A stretch of DNA of 64,000 nucleotides, taken from NCBI RefSeq assembly GCF_042850945.1, contig NZ_AP031496.1:2170001-2234000 (forward strand), written 5' to 3'. Under the pieces are notes generated by a model. It had not been told where the DNA came from. It did no database searches and worked only from the letters and a program-made list of their open reading frames with translations. The translations under genes and the position numbers were made by a program. The stretch comes from Halioxenophilus aromaticivorans (GTDB taxonomy: Bacteria; Pseudomonadota; Gammaproteobacteria; Pseudomonadales; Cellvibrionaceae). Of this stretch, positions 1 through 9,196 are shown in pieces (within the stretch, counting starts at the first letter, position 1; every line of letters starts with the position of its first letter).

Positions 1-476
1 CCTTTGGCCCAGAGACCGCCTTGGCCAACGACGCAACGTCCATTGTCGTACAAGCGCCGGTTAACCCATCGCAAAAAGTGAATTTTATCGCCATGGTGGA
101 AAACCTAGAGGTAGACCCTGGAGAGGGCCCAGCCAAGGTTGTTATTAATTCCAGAACCGGAACCATCATTGTGGGTAACCACGTTACAGTTGAACCTGTG
201 GCGATTACGCACGGCAGTTTGACGGTTACCATTCGTGAGAACATTGAAGTCAGTCAACCTAACCCTTTAGCCAACGGCGAAACCGTTGTTACCCCGCAAT
301 CGGAAATCATCGTAGAAGAGGGACCTCGGCCAATGTTTAAGTTTTCGCCAGGTAGCACACTGGATGACATCGTTCGTGCGGTAAACGAGGTTGGCGCAGC
401 GCCGGGCGATCTTATGGCCATATTAGAAGGCTTAAAGCAAGCCGGTGCGTTAAGGGCGGAGCTGGTGGTGATCTGA
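1..476 (+). CDS. flgI: Flagellar P-ring protein FlgI, C-terminal part (5' end outside window)
   Basis: The reading frame is open from base 3, so this is the C-terminal 157 residues or so of FlgI, the periplasmic protein that polymerises into the P ring (bushing) around the flagellar rod. The family signature is clear: an NSRTGTIIVG segment, a VEPVAITHGSLTVTI strand and the C-terminal helix with a GDLMAILEGLKQAGAL segment. The stop codon overlaps the flgJ start by one base (TGATG), indicating translational coupling. The signal peptide and N-terminal half lie upstream of the window. Identification is by family resemblance and by position before flgJ-flgK-flgL. Confidence 0.97.
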   Translation, partial: FGPETALANDATSIVVQAPVNPSQKVNFIAMVENLEVDPGEGPAKVVINSRTGTIIVGNHVTVEPVAITHGSLTVTIRENIEVSQPNPLANGETVVTPQSEIIVEEGPRPMFKFSPGSTLDDIVRAVNEVGAAPGDLMAILEGLKQAGALRAELVVI

Positions 477-1600
477 TGGACAGTAACTTTATGTCATCAC
501 GAGTTAACGACGCGGCCAAGTCTTTTACCGATTTGGCGGCGCTTAACGACGTAAAGAAACTGGGGCGCAACCAAAACCCCGAAGCCATCATGGAAGTGGC
601 TCGTCAATTTGAATCATTTTTTATCACCCAGCTGATGAAAGAAATGCGCGCTGGAGTAGACCTTATCGGTAAGGATAACTTTACCAACAGCAGCGAAATG
701 AAGTTCCATCAGCAGATGTTTGACCAGCAAATCTCCTTGGAGGTAGCCAACAAAGGTGGCTATGGCCTGGCAGAGATCATGGCGCGACAGCTCACAGAGC
801 AATTCGATATTAACTGGGATAGCCTGGAAAACAACACCCCTGATAATAAGACTCTGCTTGCTGAAGTAGATGCAGCTGATAAATCGCTACAACGTCGGTC
901 GACTCCGCCACCGTCAAGTACAATTGAAACGATGGGCGGCGCACAAACCACGGCTACCGCCACCGTCCCTAGCTCTGTTTCTAAAGTCGGCGATAGCGAC
1001 CAAGCCAAATCAGAAATAGACGCGGGTAGTTTAGGCCAAACCATAGAACAAATTGCGCGCTTCCTGAAGCCACTGACTGGCAAAGCCGCTGATATGGCCA
1101 AAGATGTTATCGAATCCGGCGTTGAGTTGGTTGAGCAGCTACAAATCAACAAAGGTAATTTCTTCGCCGAGCTTAAAGACTTCGCCGCCAACGCGGCGGA
1201 GAAACTGGGCGTGGATAAAAATGTTTTACTAGCCCAGGCAGCATTAGAAACTGGTTGGGGAGAGTTTATTAGTAAGGGGGATAGCGGCTCTAGTAAGAAC
1301 TTATTCAATATTAAGAGTAGCTCCCAGTGGACAGGTGATAGCGTTAAGGTAACTACCGTGGAGTACCGTGATGGCGTTGCACAAAAAGAGCAAGCAAATT
1401 TTCGCGCCTATTCTTCTTTCGAAGACAGCTTCGACGACTACGCAGATTTTATATTATCCAACCCTAGGTATGAGAAGGCGCTATCCTGTGCCAGCGATAG
1501 TGAAGCTTATTTACGAGAGTTACAGCAAGCGGGGTACGCAACGGATCCTAACTACGCGGATAAAATCATGCAGCTGTTGCAACAGCCAGAATTTAAGTAG
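476..1600 (+). CDS. flgJ: Flagellar rod-assembly protein / peptidoglycan hydrolase FlgJ
   Basis: This is a two-domain FlgJ of 374 residues. Residues about 35-105 form the rod-capping domain (ARQFESFFITQLMKEMR, then the helix ending GLAEIMARQL). Residues about 235-374 form the glucosaminidase (GH73-type) domain that cuts a hole in peptidoglycan for the rod; the motif LLAQAALETGWG places the likely catalytic glutamate at E258. A Thr/Ser/Pro-rich linker (about 140-170) separates them. It works in the periplasm while the distal rod is built. The ATG overlaps the flgI stop. The family is usually 300-400 residues, so the length is normal. Confidence 0.97.
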   Translation: MDSNFMSSRVNDAAKSFTDLAALNDVKKLGRNQNPEAIMEVARQFESFFITQLMKEMRAGVDLIGKDNFTNSSEMKFHQQMFDQQISLEVANKGGYGLAEIMARQLTEQFDINWDSLENNTPDNKTLLAEVDAADKSLQRRSTPPPSSTIETMGGAQTTATATVPSSVSKVGDSDQAKSEIDAGSLGQTIEQIARFLKPLTGKAADMAKDVIESGVELVEQLQINKGNFFAELKDFAANAAEKLGVDKNVLLAQAALETGWGEFISKGDSGSSKNLFNIKSSSQWTGDSVKVTTVEYRDGVAQKEQANFRAYSSFEDSFDDYADFILSNPRYEKALSCASDSEAYLRELQQAGYATDPNYADKIMQLLQQPEFK

Positions 1601-1657
1601 TACTGGAACTATGATGAAATATGAAATGACCCGGCGGTTAGTTATGAGGGTAATACT

Positions 1658-3652
1658 ATGTCTTTACTGAATATTGCCCTAACTGGCTTAGGCGTAGCGC
1701 AAACCTCGCTTACCACCACCAGTAATAACATCACCAATGCCAATACCGAGGGCTACAGCCGGCAGCGCACGGAGCAAGCCACTCGCCCCTCGGAATTTAC
1801 CGGCGGCGGTTATATTGGTAACGGTGCCTATATTGTCGGTATTGATCGTATTTACAACGATTTTATCAACGAAGAATTGCGTTTGGCCGGGCAAGAGCTA
1901 AAAGAAAACGAAGCCTACTTGTCGCAAGCCGAGCAGATGGACAGCCTATTGGCGTCCACCAGCACCAGTTTAACGTCCAGCCTAGAGCGCTTCTTTGGTT
2001 CGTTATCTACAGCGGCGGAAGATCCGCAAAGTAACGCCGCCCGGCAACTGGTTTTAAGTGAGGCCAGTAGCGTTGCCAATCGCTATAACGTGCTCTATCA
2101 AGAAACCGTGGAACAGAATAGTTACGTTAATGCGCAAATAAAAACGCTGACCGAGGAGATCAACCACCTCGCCATTACCGTTGCCAGTTTGAACGATGCC
2201 ATCGGTTCCGCTTTCTCCAATGGCCGGCAGCCCAATGAATTATTGGATCAACGTGAGCTGGCCATCCGGGATCTAAGTGAGCTGGTGGGCATCACCACCG
2301 CCGAGCAGTCTAACGGCGAAATCAATATTTTTGTGGGTAGTGGGCAAGCCTTGGTGGTTGGCGTAGAAGTTTCGGAAATGTCGGCGCAGGCCTCCTTGGA
2401 TGCCGGTTTCCAAACCGCTATTTATCAACCGCCCTCGGGCACCGACCTAACCACGGTTATTGGTGGTGGCGAGCTGGGTGGCTTATTGGCCTACCAAAAA
2501 GATTTAGTACTACCGGTGCTTAATGAACTTGGTCGTTTGGCTCTGGTAACCGCCCAGTCGATCAACGACTTGCAAGCGCAAGGTTTGGATGCCGAGGGTA
2601 ACTTTGGCGAAATTGTCTTTGGTGATTTCAATGACGGTTTCAATATGCGTAGCCGATCTACCCCGGATAACGACAACACTGGTAACGCGATCTTTCAGGT
2701 GGAAATTACCGATGCCGGTATGTTAACCGGCAGTGATTACACCCTGCGGGTCAACGGCGGCAATTACGAAGTGTTTAGTATTTCGCAAAACCAAGCCGTT
2801 GCGAGTGGTACCACGCCCATCGGCGGAACCATATCCTTACCGGATCTCGGCATCGATATCCACGTGGAATCCGGTGCTGTGCAAGATGGCGATGCCTTTT
2901 ATTTATCGCCTTCACGCCGTGCAGCAGACCAAATTGAAGTGGTTTTAAATGAGCCCGCGCAATTGGCGTTTTCGGCCCCGGTCAGGGCCACTAGCTCGTT
3001 AAACAACCGAGGCGATACCAATATCACCCAGCCAACGGTAACTTCCACCATAAATGACAATAACCAGTCGATCATCAGCAGTAGTGGGGGCTTTCCCTTC
3101 GATTTAGTGTACGACGAATCCGCCGGCGCATGGCAGGTGACCAATGGCCCCGCCGGTTTCATCATCACGCCTGCCAGTGCTGCGTTTGATTCAGGCATGA
3201 CCAACAGTCTTTCGTTCACGGTAACGGATGGTAGCGGTAACAGCGTGGATCTAGAGCTGCAAATATCCGGGCGGCCGCAAAACGGTGACAACTTTACTGT
3301 AGAATTCAATGAGGATGGCGTGGCAGACAATCGCAACGCTTTGAAAATGATTGAAATTCAAACCGCTGATGTTGTGCGCGGTAGCGCTGGGGTCAACGGT
3401 CCTAATCAAAGTTTGTTGGATACCTACGGTCAGATCGTAGAAGAAATAGGCGTAGTAACCGCCACCAAAAAAATCGATACCGAGGCTTACAAGGCTCTAT
3501 ATGACCAAGCTTATAACGCTCGGGAAGAGGTGTCCGGGGTTAGCTTGGATGAAGAGGCCGCGAATTTAATCAAGTTCGAGCAAGCCTACAATGCGGCAAC
3601 CCAAGTGATTTCGGTTGCTCGTGATCTATTTGATCGTATTTTGCAGATTTAG
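1658..3652 (+). CDS. flgK: Flagellar hook-associated protein 1, FlgK
   Basis: FlgK is the first hook-filament junction protein, exported through the flagellar type III apparatus. The N-terminal D0 helix is typical (MSLLNIALTGLGVAQTSLT, then NNITNANTEGYSRQR), and the C-terminal helix contains GVSLDEEAANLIKFEQAYNAA, the conserved signature of axial proteins. At 664 residues it is longer than the enterobacterial protein (about 550); the extra length lies in the surface-exposed middle (about 330-570), which is rich in Asn, Asp, Gly and Ser. It is followed after 11 bases by flgL, so the two are cotranscribed. A GAGG ribosome site precedes the ATG. Confidence 0.97.
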   Translation: MSLLNIALTGLGVAQTSLTTTSNNITNANTEGYSRQRTEQATRPSEFTGGGYIGNGAYIVGIDRIYNDFINEELRLAGQELKENEAYLSQAEQMDSLLASTSTSLTSSLERFFGSLSTAAEDPQSNAARQLVLSEASSVANRYNVLYQETVEQNSYVNAQIKTLTEEINHLAITVASLNDAIGSAFSNGRQPNELLDQRELAIRDLSELVGITTAEQSNGEINIFVGSGQALVVGVEVSEMSAQASLDAGFQTAIYQPPSGTDLTTVIGGGELGGLLAYQKDLVLPVLNELGRLALVTAQSINDLQAQGLDAEGNFGEIVFGDFNDGFNMRSRSTPDNDNTGNAIFQVEITDAGMLTGSDYTLRVNGGNYEVFSISQNQAVASGTTPIGGTISLPDLGIDIHVESGAVQDGDAFYLSPSRRAADQIEVVLNEPAQLAFSAPVRATSSLNNRGDTNITQPTVTSTINDNNQSIISSSGGFPFDLVYDESAGAWQVTNGPAGFIITPASAAFDSGMTNSLSFTVTDGSGNSVDLELQISGRPQNGDNFTVEFNEDGVADNRNALKMIEIQTADVVRGSAGVNGPNQSLLDTYGQIVEEIGVVTATKKIDTEAYKALYDQAYNAREEVSGVSLDEEAANLIKFEQAYNAATQVISVARDLFDRILQI

Positions 3653-3663
3653 AGATAACCGCC

Positions 3664-5034
3664 ATGCGCATATCCACCCAGCAAGCCTTTGGTAATAGCC
3701 TAAACAGTTTGCAAGACATCTACTCAGATTTACTGCGGACCCAAGAGCAGATCAGTACCGGTAAGCGCGTGATCAATCCCTCCGATGACCCGATCGCGGC
3801 CACGCGGATACTGAATTTACAACAGGATAACGCCCTGATCAGCCGTTATCGAGACAACATTACCCTGGCCACCAATAATATCTCCGAACAAGAGTCCTTA
3901 CTGGATTCCACATTGGTGGCCGTGCAGCGTTTAGAAGAACTGACTATTCAGGCCGGCGACGGCGCTCTTAGCAACCAAGACAGAATCGCCATCGCCCAGG
4001 AAACCCAAGAAATCTACGAGCAGTTAATCAGCATTGGTAATAGCCAAAATGCCCGCGGCGAATATCTTTTTGCCGGCAGCCAAGCAGAACAAAAACCCTA
4101 CGTGGTACAACCGGATGGCACCGTAATTTACCAAGGCGATGAAGCTGAGCGGGAAGTGGAAATCGCCGGTGGCAGTTTTGTTTCCATACGCGATAGCGGC
4201 TTCGATATTTTTGAAGATATAGCAAACAAGCATCGCATCACCACGAGCACCAATAGCGCCAATGGTTATCACATTAACAGTGGTGAGCTGGTGGATGAAA
4301 ACGCCTTTGACGATTTTTACGATAGCTTCGTTGGCGTACCCGTTCCGCAAACAACAACACTAACACTTACCGATAACCGAGATGCCACCAGTGCGGATTT
4401 CCCAAATGTCCCCGTGGATTTTAGTGTGAGTTATACCTTACCCGATGGCACTGGCCCAATAACCACCAACAACGTTAATTATATCAACCTGGATACGGCC
4501 GCCGACGATCGTTACCTAGAGGTTCAGGTGGATATGACAGCGGAAATGGGGCAGGTATTTAGTTTGTACCTGCCGGTGAATGAGGATGGTATTGTGGCCG
4601 GTGCAGGCGATGCCGACGGTACCGGGGGCGGAGACGGTGAGCAAACAGAATTTTATATTGACCGTCAGGAAACCCAAAGTTTAATGGGGATTGCCTATGA
4701 ACTTACGCAAATACTGCAAGAGCCCGGTGAAGCCAGCGCCAACAACAAAAATCTAAGTAGTCGCTTGGGTGCAGTTTTAGATAATCTCGATAATGCCGGC
4801 CGTAATATTGACAGCGTATCGGCAAGCATCGGCGCTAGGCTTAATTTAGTAGATTCCACCGATGCCTTGCACGAGGAGTCAGAAATATTCAATGCTTCCG
4901 CGTTGGCTTCTATTGAAGATGTCGATTTTGCAGAAGCACTGAGCAACCTTACCCTGCAAGAAACAATTTTAGAAGCTGCTCAAGCTAGCTTTGTGCGAGT
5001 AAGTAATTTAAGTTTGTTTGATCGCTTAGGCTAA
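3664..5034 (+). CDS. flgL: Flagellar hook-associated protein 3, FlgL
   Basis: FlgL is the second junction protein, linking FlgK to the flagellin filament. The start (MRISTQQAFGNSLNSLQDIY) and the motif STGKRVINPSDDPIAATRIL are diagnostic of the flagellin/FlgL N-terminal domain; the C-terminus (about 375-456) is the matching helical domain. The 456-residue length exceeds that of enterobacterial FlgL (about 317). The insert is an acidic, beta-rich, exposed region of about 140 residues, including a Gly/Asp-rich loop around 315-325. The stop is five bases before the ATG of a sulfotransferase gene, so the accessory island starts inside the flgKL transcription unit. Confidence 0.96.
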   Translation: MRISTQQAFGNSLNSLQDIYSDLLRTQEQISTGKRVINPSDDPIAATRILNLQQDNALISRYRDNITLATNNISEQESLLDSTLVAVQRLEELTIQAGDGALSNQDRIAIAQETQEIYEQLISIGNSQNARGEYLFAGSQAEQKPYVVQPDGTVIYQGDEAEREVEIAGGSFVSIRDSGFDIFEDIANKHRITTSTNSANGYHINSGELVDENAFDDFYDSFVGVPVPQTTTLTLTDNRDATSADFPNVPVDFSVSYTLPDGTGPITTNNVNYINLDTAADDRYLEVQVDMTAEMGQVFSLYLPVNEDGIVAGAGDADGTGGGDGEQTEFYIDRQETQSLMGIAYELTQILQEPGEASANNKNLSSRLGAVLDNLDNAGRNIDSVSASIGARLNLVDSTDALHEESEIFNASALASIEDVDFAEALSNLTLQETILEAAQASFVRVSNLSLFDRLG

Positions 5035-5039
5035 CCTTG

Positions 5040-5723
5040 ATGGTAAATTTTAGCGCCGAACCGATTTTTGTAACGGGCTTGCCGCGCTCGGGAACCTCAA
5101 TGGTTGCTGGTTGTTTGCATTTATGTGGCGCGTGGGTAGGGCAAACAGTACCTGGCGGCATGGGTAACGAAAAAGGCTTTTACGAAAATACTGTTATTCG
5201 AGAGCAAATGATAAAAAAGCTGCTTTTGCACCTAGGTTGTGATCCTTTAGGTGTAAAGTCATTGCCTCTCTATGAGCGTGTGCCTAATGTATCTGGCCTA
5301 GACGAGGCAGTGTTACAGTGTATTCACAAGCAAGGATATTCAGGCGATCATCCTTGGCTGTATAAGGATGCCAAGTTAACCTTGTTATGGCCCATTATCG
5401 CGCAAGCTTTTCCTAGAGCACGATGGATAATTGTGCGGCGAGAACCGACTTCTATTATAGCTTCCTGTATGCGCACGCATTTTATGGCGCACCATTCTCA
5501 ATCGAAAGAGTTCTGGCAAGATTTTGTCCGCCAATATCAGCAACGTTTGCAAGGCCTACAGTCGTCTGCCTGTAAAGTTTTTGAAATCTGCGCCGATAGC
5601 TTAATCAGAGGTAATAGTGACGAACTGCTGCTATTGGCAGAGTCTTTGGAGTTGTCGGCAAACGCAAGTGCGGTGAGCCAGTTTATATCACCCGAACTAT
5701 GGCGCGCTAATACTCCTGCTTAA
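5040..5723 (+). CDS. Sulfotransferase-family protein
   Basis: A 227-residue protein with the PAPS-binding motif of the sulfotransferase superfamily near its N-terminus (FVTGLPRSGTSMVAGCL, about residues 8-24). A second conserved block, RWIIVRREPTSIIASCMR (about 127-144), resembles the 3'-phosphate-binding segment. Such enzymes move sulfate from PAPS to sugar or protein hydroxyls. There is no signal peptide, so it should act in the cytoplasm. The ATG at 5040 is chosen; a TTG at 5037 is the alternative. It starts only five bases after flgL and precedes the aminotransferase gene, so its target may be a flagellar protein or its glycan. That target is inferred, and the acceptor cannot be read from the sequence. 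Confidence 0.8.
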   Translation: MVNFSAEPIFVTGLPRSGTSMVAGCLHLCGAWVGQTVPGGMGNEKGFYENTVIREQMIKKLLLHLGCDPLGVKSLPLYERVPNVSGLDEAVLQCIHKQGYSGDHPWLYKDAKLTLLWPIIAQAFPRARWIIVRREPTSIIASCMRTHFMAHHSQSKEFWQDFVRQYQQRLQGLQSSACKVFEICADSLIRGNSDELLLLAESLELSANASAVSQFISPELWRANTPA

Positions 5724-5742
5724 ATTTTCCAGCAAGAGTAGT

Positions 5743-6927
5743 GTGCTCATGATTCCACTGCTAGTCCCCGATTTGCCCCGCTGTGACGATGTTATTCCTT
5801 GGTTAAAGGAAATTGATAATAATCGTTGGTATTCAAACTATGGCCCGTTGTGCGAGCAGTTTGAAAATGCCATTGTCGCTCTATTAAAACAACACAACCC
5901 CGGCGCCAGATCCGAATTCACCATGGTGTCCACAAGCTCTGGTACCACAGCACTGGAAGTAGGGCTAGGTGCCTACCGTTTACGCCCGGGCACGCGGGTG
6001 GTGTTACCCTCGCTTACTTTTCCTGCAACCGCAACGGCGGTCATTCGCTCGGGTTTAATCCCTGTATTGGCCGACGTTGACCCTGATACCTGGGTACTAA
6101 CGCCAGAAATTGCCGCCGGGGTTATTGAGCGCTCCGGTGCTAAGGTGGTTATTCCTGTAGCGGCCTACGGTCAGAAGCTGGATGAGCGGGCGTGGTCGGA
6201 TTTTGCCAGCCACTACGATTGCCAGGTGTTGATCGACTCCGCAGGTGCGTTTCCTGCTCATGTACCCGTGCCGGATGTCAATATTGCCTATAGCTTTCAC
6301 GCCACCAAGTCTTTGGGAATCGGTGAGGGAGGTGGTTTGCTGTCCACCGACCGGGGTTATCTTCAAACTGCCCGCGAATTGACCAATTTTGGTTTTTCCT
6401 CCGGTACGGTCAATACCATTGGAATGAACGCGAAACTCAGCGAGTACCACGCAGCGGTGGGCCTGTGTCAAATCCAACGTTTTGGTGCGATCAAAACTAG
6501 ACGGCAAACGCTCTACAGGCAACTTCGCCAGGCAATTAATGATAAAACCAGCCGAGTTCAATACCAAAGTCATTCTATTCCGGCATCACCAACCTTATTT
6601 GTGGTCGCCGTACCAGGCCATGCGGAATCTATCTGCCGGCAATTAACTGCCGAGGGCATTGGTGTGCGGCAGTGGTACTGCCCACCTTTACACTTGCACC
6701 CCGCATTTGATAGCTACATTAGAAATGCCTCACTTAAATTTGGTGAACTCAGTGTGGCCGAACACTTAGCCGATCGGTTAATTGGTTTGCCGTTTCATCC
6801 CTCGTTGGACAGAGGCGATGTGGCGAGGATTGCGCAAGCTCTAGAATGCGTACTGCAACAAGAAGAAGTCTGTGGTTCAGACTTTGTTGCAAGCCCGGCG
6901 ACTGGATTTAAACGACAAATTCAATGA
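5743..6927 (+). CDS. DegT/DnrJ/EryC1/StrS-family PLP aminotransferase
   Basis: A 394-residue member of the sugar aminotransferase family, which converts a nucleotide-linked keto-sugar to an amino-sugar using pyridoxal phosphate. Visible elements are the substrate entry segment (NRWYSNYGPLCEQFE), the SGTTALEV phosphate-binding loop, the DSAGAF aspartate block (about D165) and the PLP lysine in SFHATKSLGIGEGG (about K189). It starts with GTG at 5743 or ATG at 5749; neither has a strong ribosome site. It probably makes the amino-sugar that the downstream acyltransferase and carrier protein decorate, as VioA-like enzymes do in known flagellin glycosylation islands. The exact sugar is unknown. Confidence 0.88.
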   Translation: MLMIPLLVPDLPRCDDVIPWLKEIDNNRWYSNYGPLCEQFENAIVALLKQHNPGARSEFTMVSTSSGTTALEVGLGAYRLRPGTRVVLPSLTFPATATAVIRSGLIPVLADVDPDTWVLTPEIAAGVIERSGAKVVIPVAAYGQKLDERAWSDFASHYDCQVLIDSAGAFPAHVPVPDVNIAYSFHATKSLGIGEGGGLLSTDRGYLQTARELTNFGFSSGTVNTIGMNAKLSEYHAAVGLCQIQRFGAIKTRRQTLYRQLRQAINDKTSRVQYQSHSIPASPTLFVVAVPGHAESICRQLTAEGIGVRQWYCPPLHLHPAFDSYIRNASLKFGELSVAEHLADRLIGLPFHPSLDRGDVARIAQALECVLQQEEVCGSDFVASPATGFKRQIQ

Positions 6928-7260
6928 CCCACTACATCAACTGTAACAGCAATACCCGCAACAACAATAACTGTAATTAAAATAAAAATACCACATTAAA
7001 CGCCATTGCACGAATAGCATCTGGCCGTGGCACAATTTCTGCTCGATTAGATCAAACCTTAACTCGCGCCCACTCAAAAAATTAAGTATTTGGCGGAGCT
7101 ATTTTTCAGCTCAGGGAAGTCCTACCGAATTCGATTGCATAAGCTTTTGAATTTACAAGAAATAAAATAGAACACGGTTTTATTTTCTACGGTACTACGG
7201 CTATTGAGCCAAATTAGGATGAAACCCATTAAGTCAAATTAACGTCGCTGAGATCAATCC
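6928..7260. other. Intergenic region upstream of the glycosylation operon
   Basis: This 333-base A+T-rich gap contains no credible gene. It holds a good sigma-54 promoter match at 7028-7043 and an imperfect A/T-rich hairpin at about 7158-7188. It is the likely start of the operon running from 7261 to 13870. Confidence 0.6.
7028..7043 (+). promoter_or_regulatory. Candidate sigma-54 (RpoN) promoter for the glycosylation operon
   Basis: The sequence TGGCACAATTTCTGCT has a perfect -24 element (TGGCAC), the required GG-N10-GC spacing and CTGC for the consensus TTGC. It lies about 220 bases upstream of the GT41-like gene. If real, FleQ and RpoN switch on the modification enzymes together with the flagellar class II genes. 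Confidence 0.6.
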
Positions 7261-9195
7261 ATGAGCCAAAACCAGGTGCCGAAAGACGATATTAACTTAG
7301 AAGATTTTGAGCAAGCTATTTACAGCCGAAATTATGAACGTGCCACGATGCTTCTCATTCAGGCGTTATCGGGGTTTGAGCAGGGTACGTGGGATTTGGT
7401 GACAGTGGATCAGCACGGTGTTTCTCGAAATAGAAAATACTCTAGCGCTAAAAAACTGTTAACCCGGCTCTGCAGTGCAGCAACGGCATTTTTGTGCGAT
7501 CCGAATCTTGTATTAAATCGGCATGGCTTTGAATTATTGCTGTTTTATAAGCGCTATCTAGTAACGGTTTTTGCCGCCACAGATTTTGTCGACATGCGCC
7601 ATTGCCTGGAGTTTATTGGAGATCGTAAAAATGACGCCAGCGTGTCCTATAAAAGCGATGCAGACTTATATAAGGTAATCGTTGCCAGCAGTGCTACTAC
7701 CGGTGCGGAATTGATAACAACCTTGCTGCAAGCCTTGCCCACCGACCTGGCATTTTTATTTTGGCTGAGTTTGCTGGATAACGAAATGGTATTGACCATC
7801 CAAGCAGATGAAACTCGTAACCAAGTGTTAGAGTATAGTGAGCGCTTCACAAAGGTGGTAGCGTCCGACGCAGCGATACATCGCGTGGTTAATACGTGGA
7901 TGTTTTGCAGCTATATGAATAACCTAAAAAAACACAAAATTAAAATACCGCTTAACGCTATCGTAAAAAACTACTGTCAGGCCCATGGTGCAAAACAACC
8001 ATTTATAAGCAATAAGCGGGTTTTAAAACAAAAGCCGACTCTATTGGTGATTTGTGAGCGCTTTACCTCCACACACGCCATGTTTCGCTGTTATGGTCGA
8101 GCGATTGAGAGTCTAAAGGCCAGTTATCGCATAGTACTGTTGACTGCCCATAACCGAGCCGACAGTAATAGCGTGGCGCTGTTTGATGATGCCGTTTTAT
8201 TGCCCCAAGGGCAGGGCATAAAGGCGGTAAAAGCCACCATTGGTAAAATCATCAATATTGCTCCAGATATGATTTATTACCCCAGCTTGGGTATGGACGC
8301 GTGGGTAGTTGCTTTGGCGCAGTACCGTTTAGCCCCAATCCAATTGATGACTATGGGTCACCCAGCTACCAGTTATTGCGACAATATCGATTACCTATTT
8401 GCCGAAGAAAGTACTTTGGGTGACGCCGGCTGTGTTAACGAAACCTGTTTGCATGTCAAAGATGGCACCTTCGCCATGAGCAAAGGTACTTTAACCTACC
8501 AAGCTGAAATTACCATACGGGAAAATCCCGACAGCTTAAAAATCGCCTTGCCTAGTATTGCGTATAAATTAAACCCTTCTGTTTTGAAGGCTTGTCAGGA
8601 GATAAAAGCGCGCAGCAAGCGTCCGGTTGAGTTCCACTTTTTTCCTAATATGCGCGGCGTAAATCACCTCGCAATCCACTTTCGTTTGCAGGAAATATTG
8701 CCCTGTGTGGTGCACGAAAATCAGCCCTATAGCCAGTATATGTCGGCTTTAAATGAGTGTGATATTGTGCTTAGCCCATTTCCGTTTGGTAATACCAATG
8801 GGTTTATTGATAGTGGGCGCCTAGCGCTCCCCGTAGTGTGTTTGGACGGACCAGAAGCGCACAGCCATACCGATGTTGCTCTCAGTGAACGGTTTGGATT
8901 GCCAGATTTTTGCCGCACTCAAAATGTAGAGCAATACATTGCTGCAGCAGTGCGTTTAGTGGACGACGATACGCTTAGGGTCTCCGTTAGCCAAGCGTTA
9001 AAGAATAAAAATATTGATGGGATTCTCTACGCCCAAACCTCGGCGAATCCCTGCGCGGACATGGAACGCATGTTTAATTGGGTTTATCAATATCACGAGC
9101 AAATTAAAGCACAGTCCAAGCATCTATGGACGGTGGCTGATCGATACGAATTTGTGCCGCAAAGCCAGCCGAAAATGACAGCAGCCGGAGCCTGA
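7261..9195 (+). CDS. HMW1C/GT41-like glycosyltransferase
   Basis: A 644-residue soluble protein whose C-terminal half resembles the GT41 family (HMW1C-type protein glycosyltransferases and O-GlcNAc transferase relatives). Key segments are YYPSLGMDAW (about 339-348), TMGHPATSYCDNIDY (about 364-378) and the sugar-nucleotide signature SPFPFGNTNGFIDSGR (about 505-520). The N-terminal half (1-240) is helical and lacks recognisable TPR repeats, as in HMW1C. HMW1C adds hexose to Asn in N-X-S/T sites of an adhesin in the cytoplasm; the same acceptor type on flagellin is only inferred here. It is followed by the FkbM gene after one base. Confidence 0.82.
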   Translation: MSQNQVPKDDINLEDFEQAIYSRNYERATMLLIQALSGFEQGTWDLVTVDQHGVSRNRKYSSAKKLLTRLCSAATAFLCDPNLVLNRHGFELLLFYKRYLVTVFAATDFVDMRHCLEFIGDRKNDASVSYKSDADLYKVIVASSATTGAELITTLLQALPTDLAFLFWLSLLDNEMVLTIQADETRNQVLEYSERFTKVVASDAAIHRVVNTWMFCSYMNNLKKHKIKIPLNAIVKNYCQAHGAKQPFISNKRVLKQKPTLLVICERFTSTHAMFRCYGRAIESLKASYRIVLLTAHNRADSNSVALFDDAVLLPQGQGIKAVKATIGKIINIAPDMIYYPSLGMDAWVVALAQYRLAPIQLMTMGHPATSYCDNIDYLFAEESTLGDAGCVNETCLHVKDGTFAMSKGTLTYQAEITIRENPDSLKIALPSIAYKLNPSVLKACQEIKARSKRPVEFHFFPNMRGVNHLAIHFRLQEILPCVVHENQPYSQYMSALNECDIVLSPFPFGNTNGFIDSGRLALPVVCLDGPEAHSHTDVALSERFGLPDFCRTQNVEQYIAAAVRLVDDDTLRVSVSQALKNKNIDGILYAQTSANPCADMERMFNWVYQYHEQIKAQSKHLWTVADRYEFVPQSQPKMTAAGA

Positions 9196-9196
9196 T

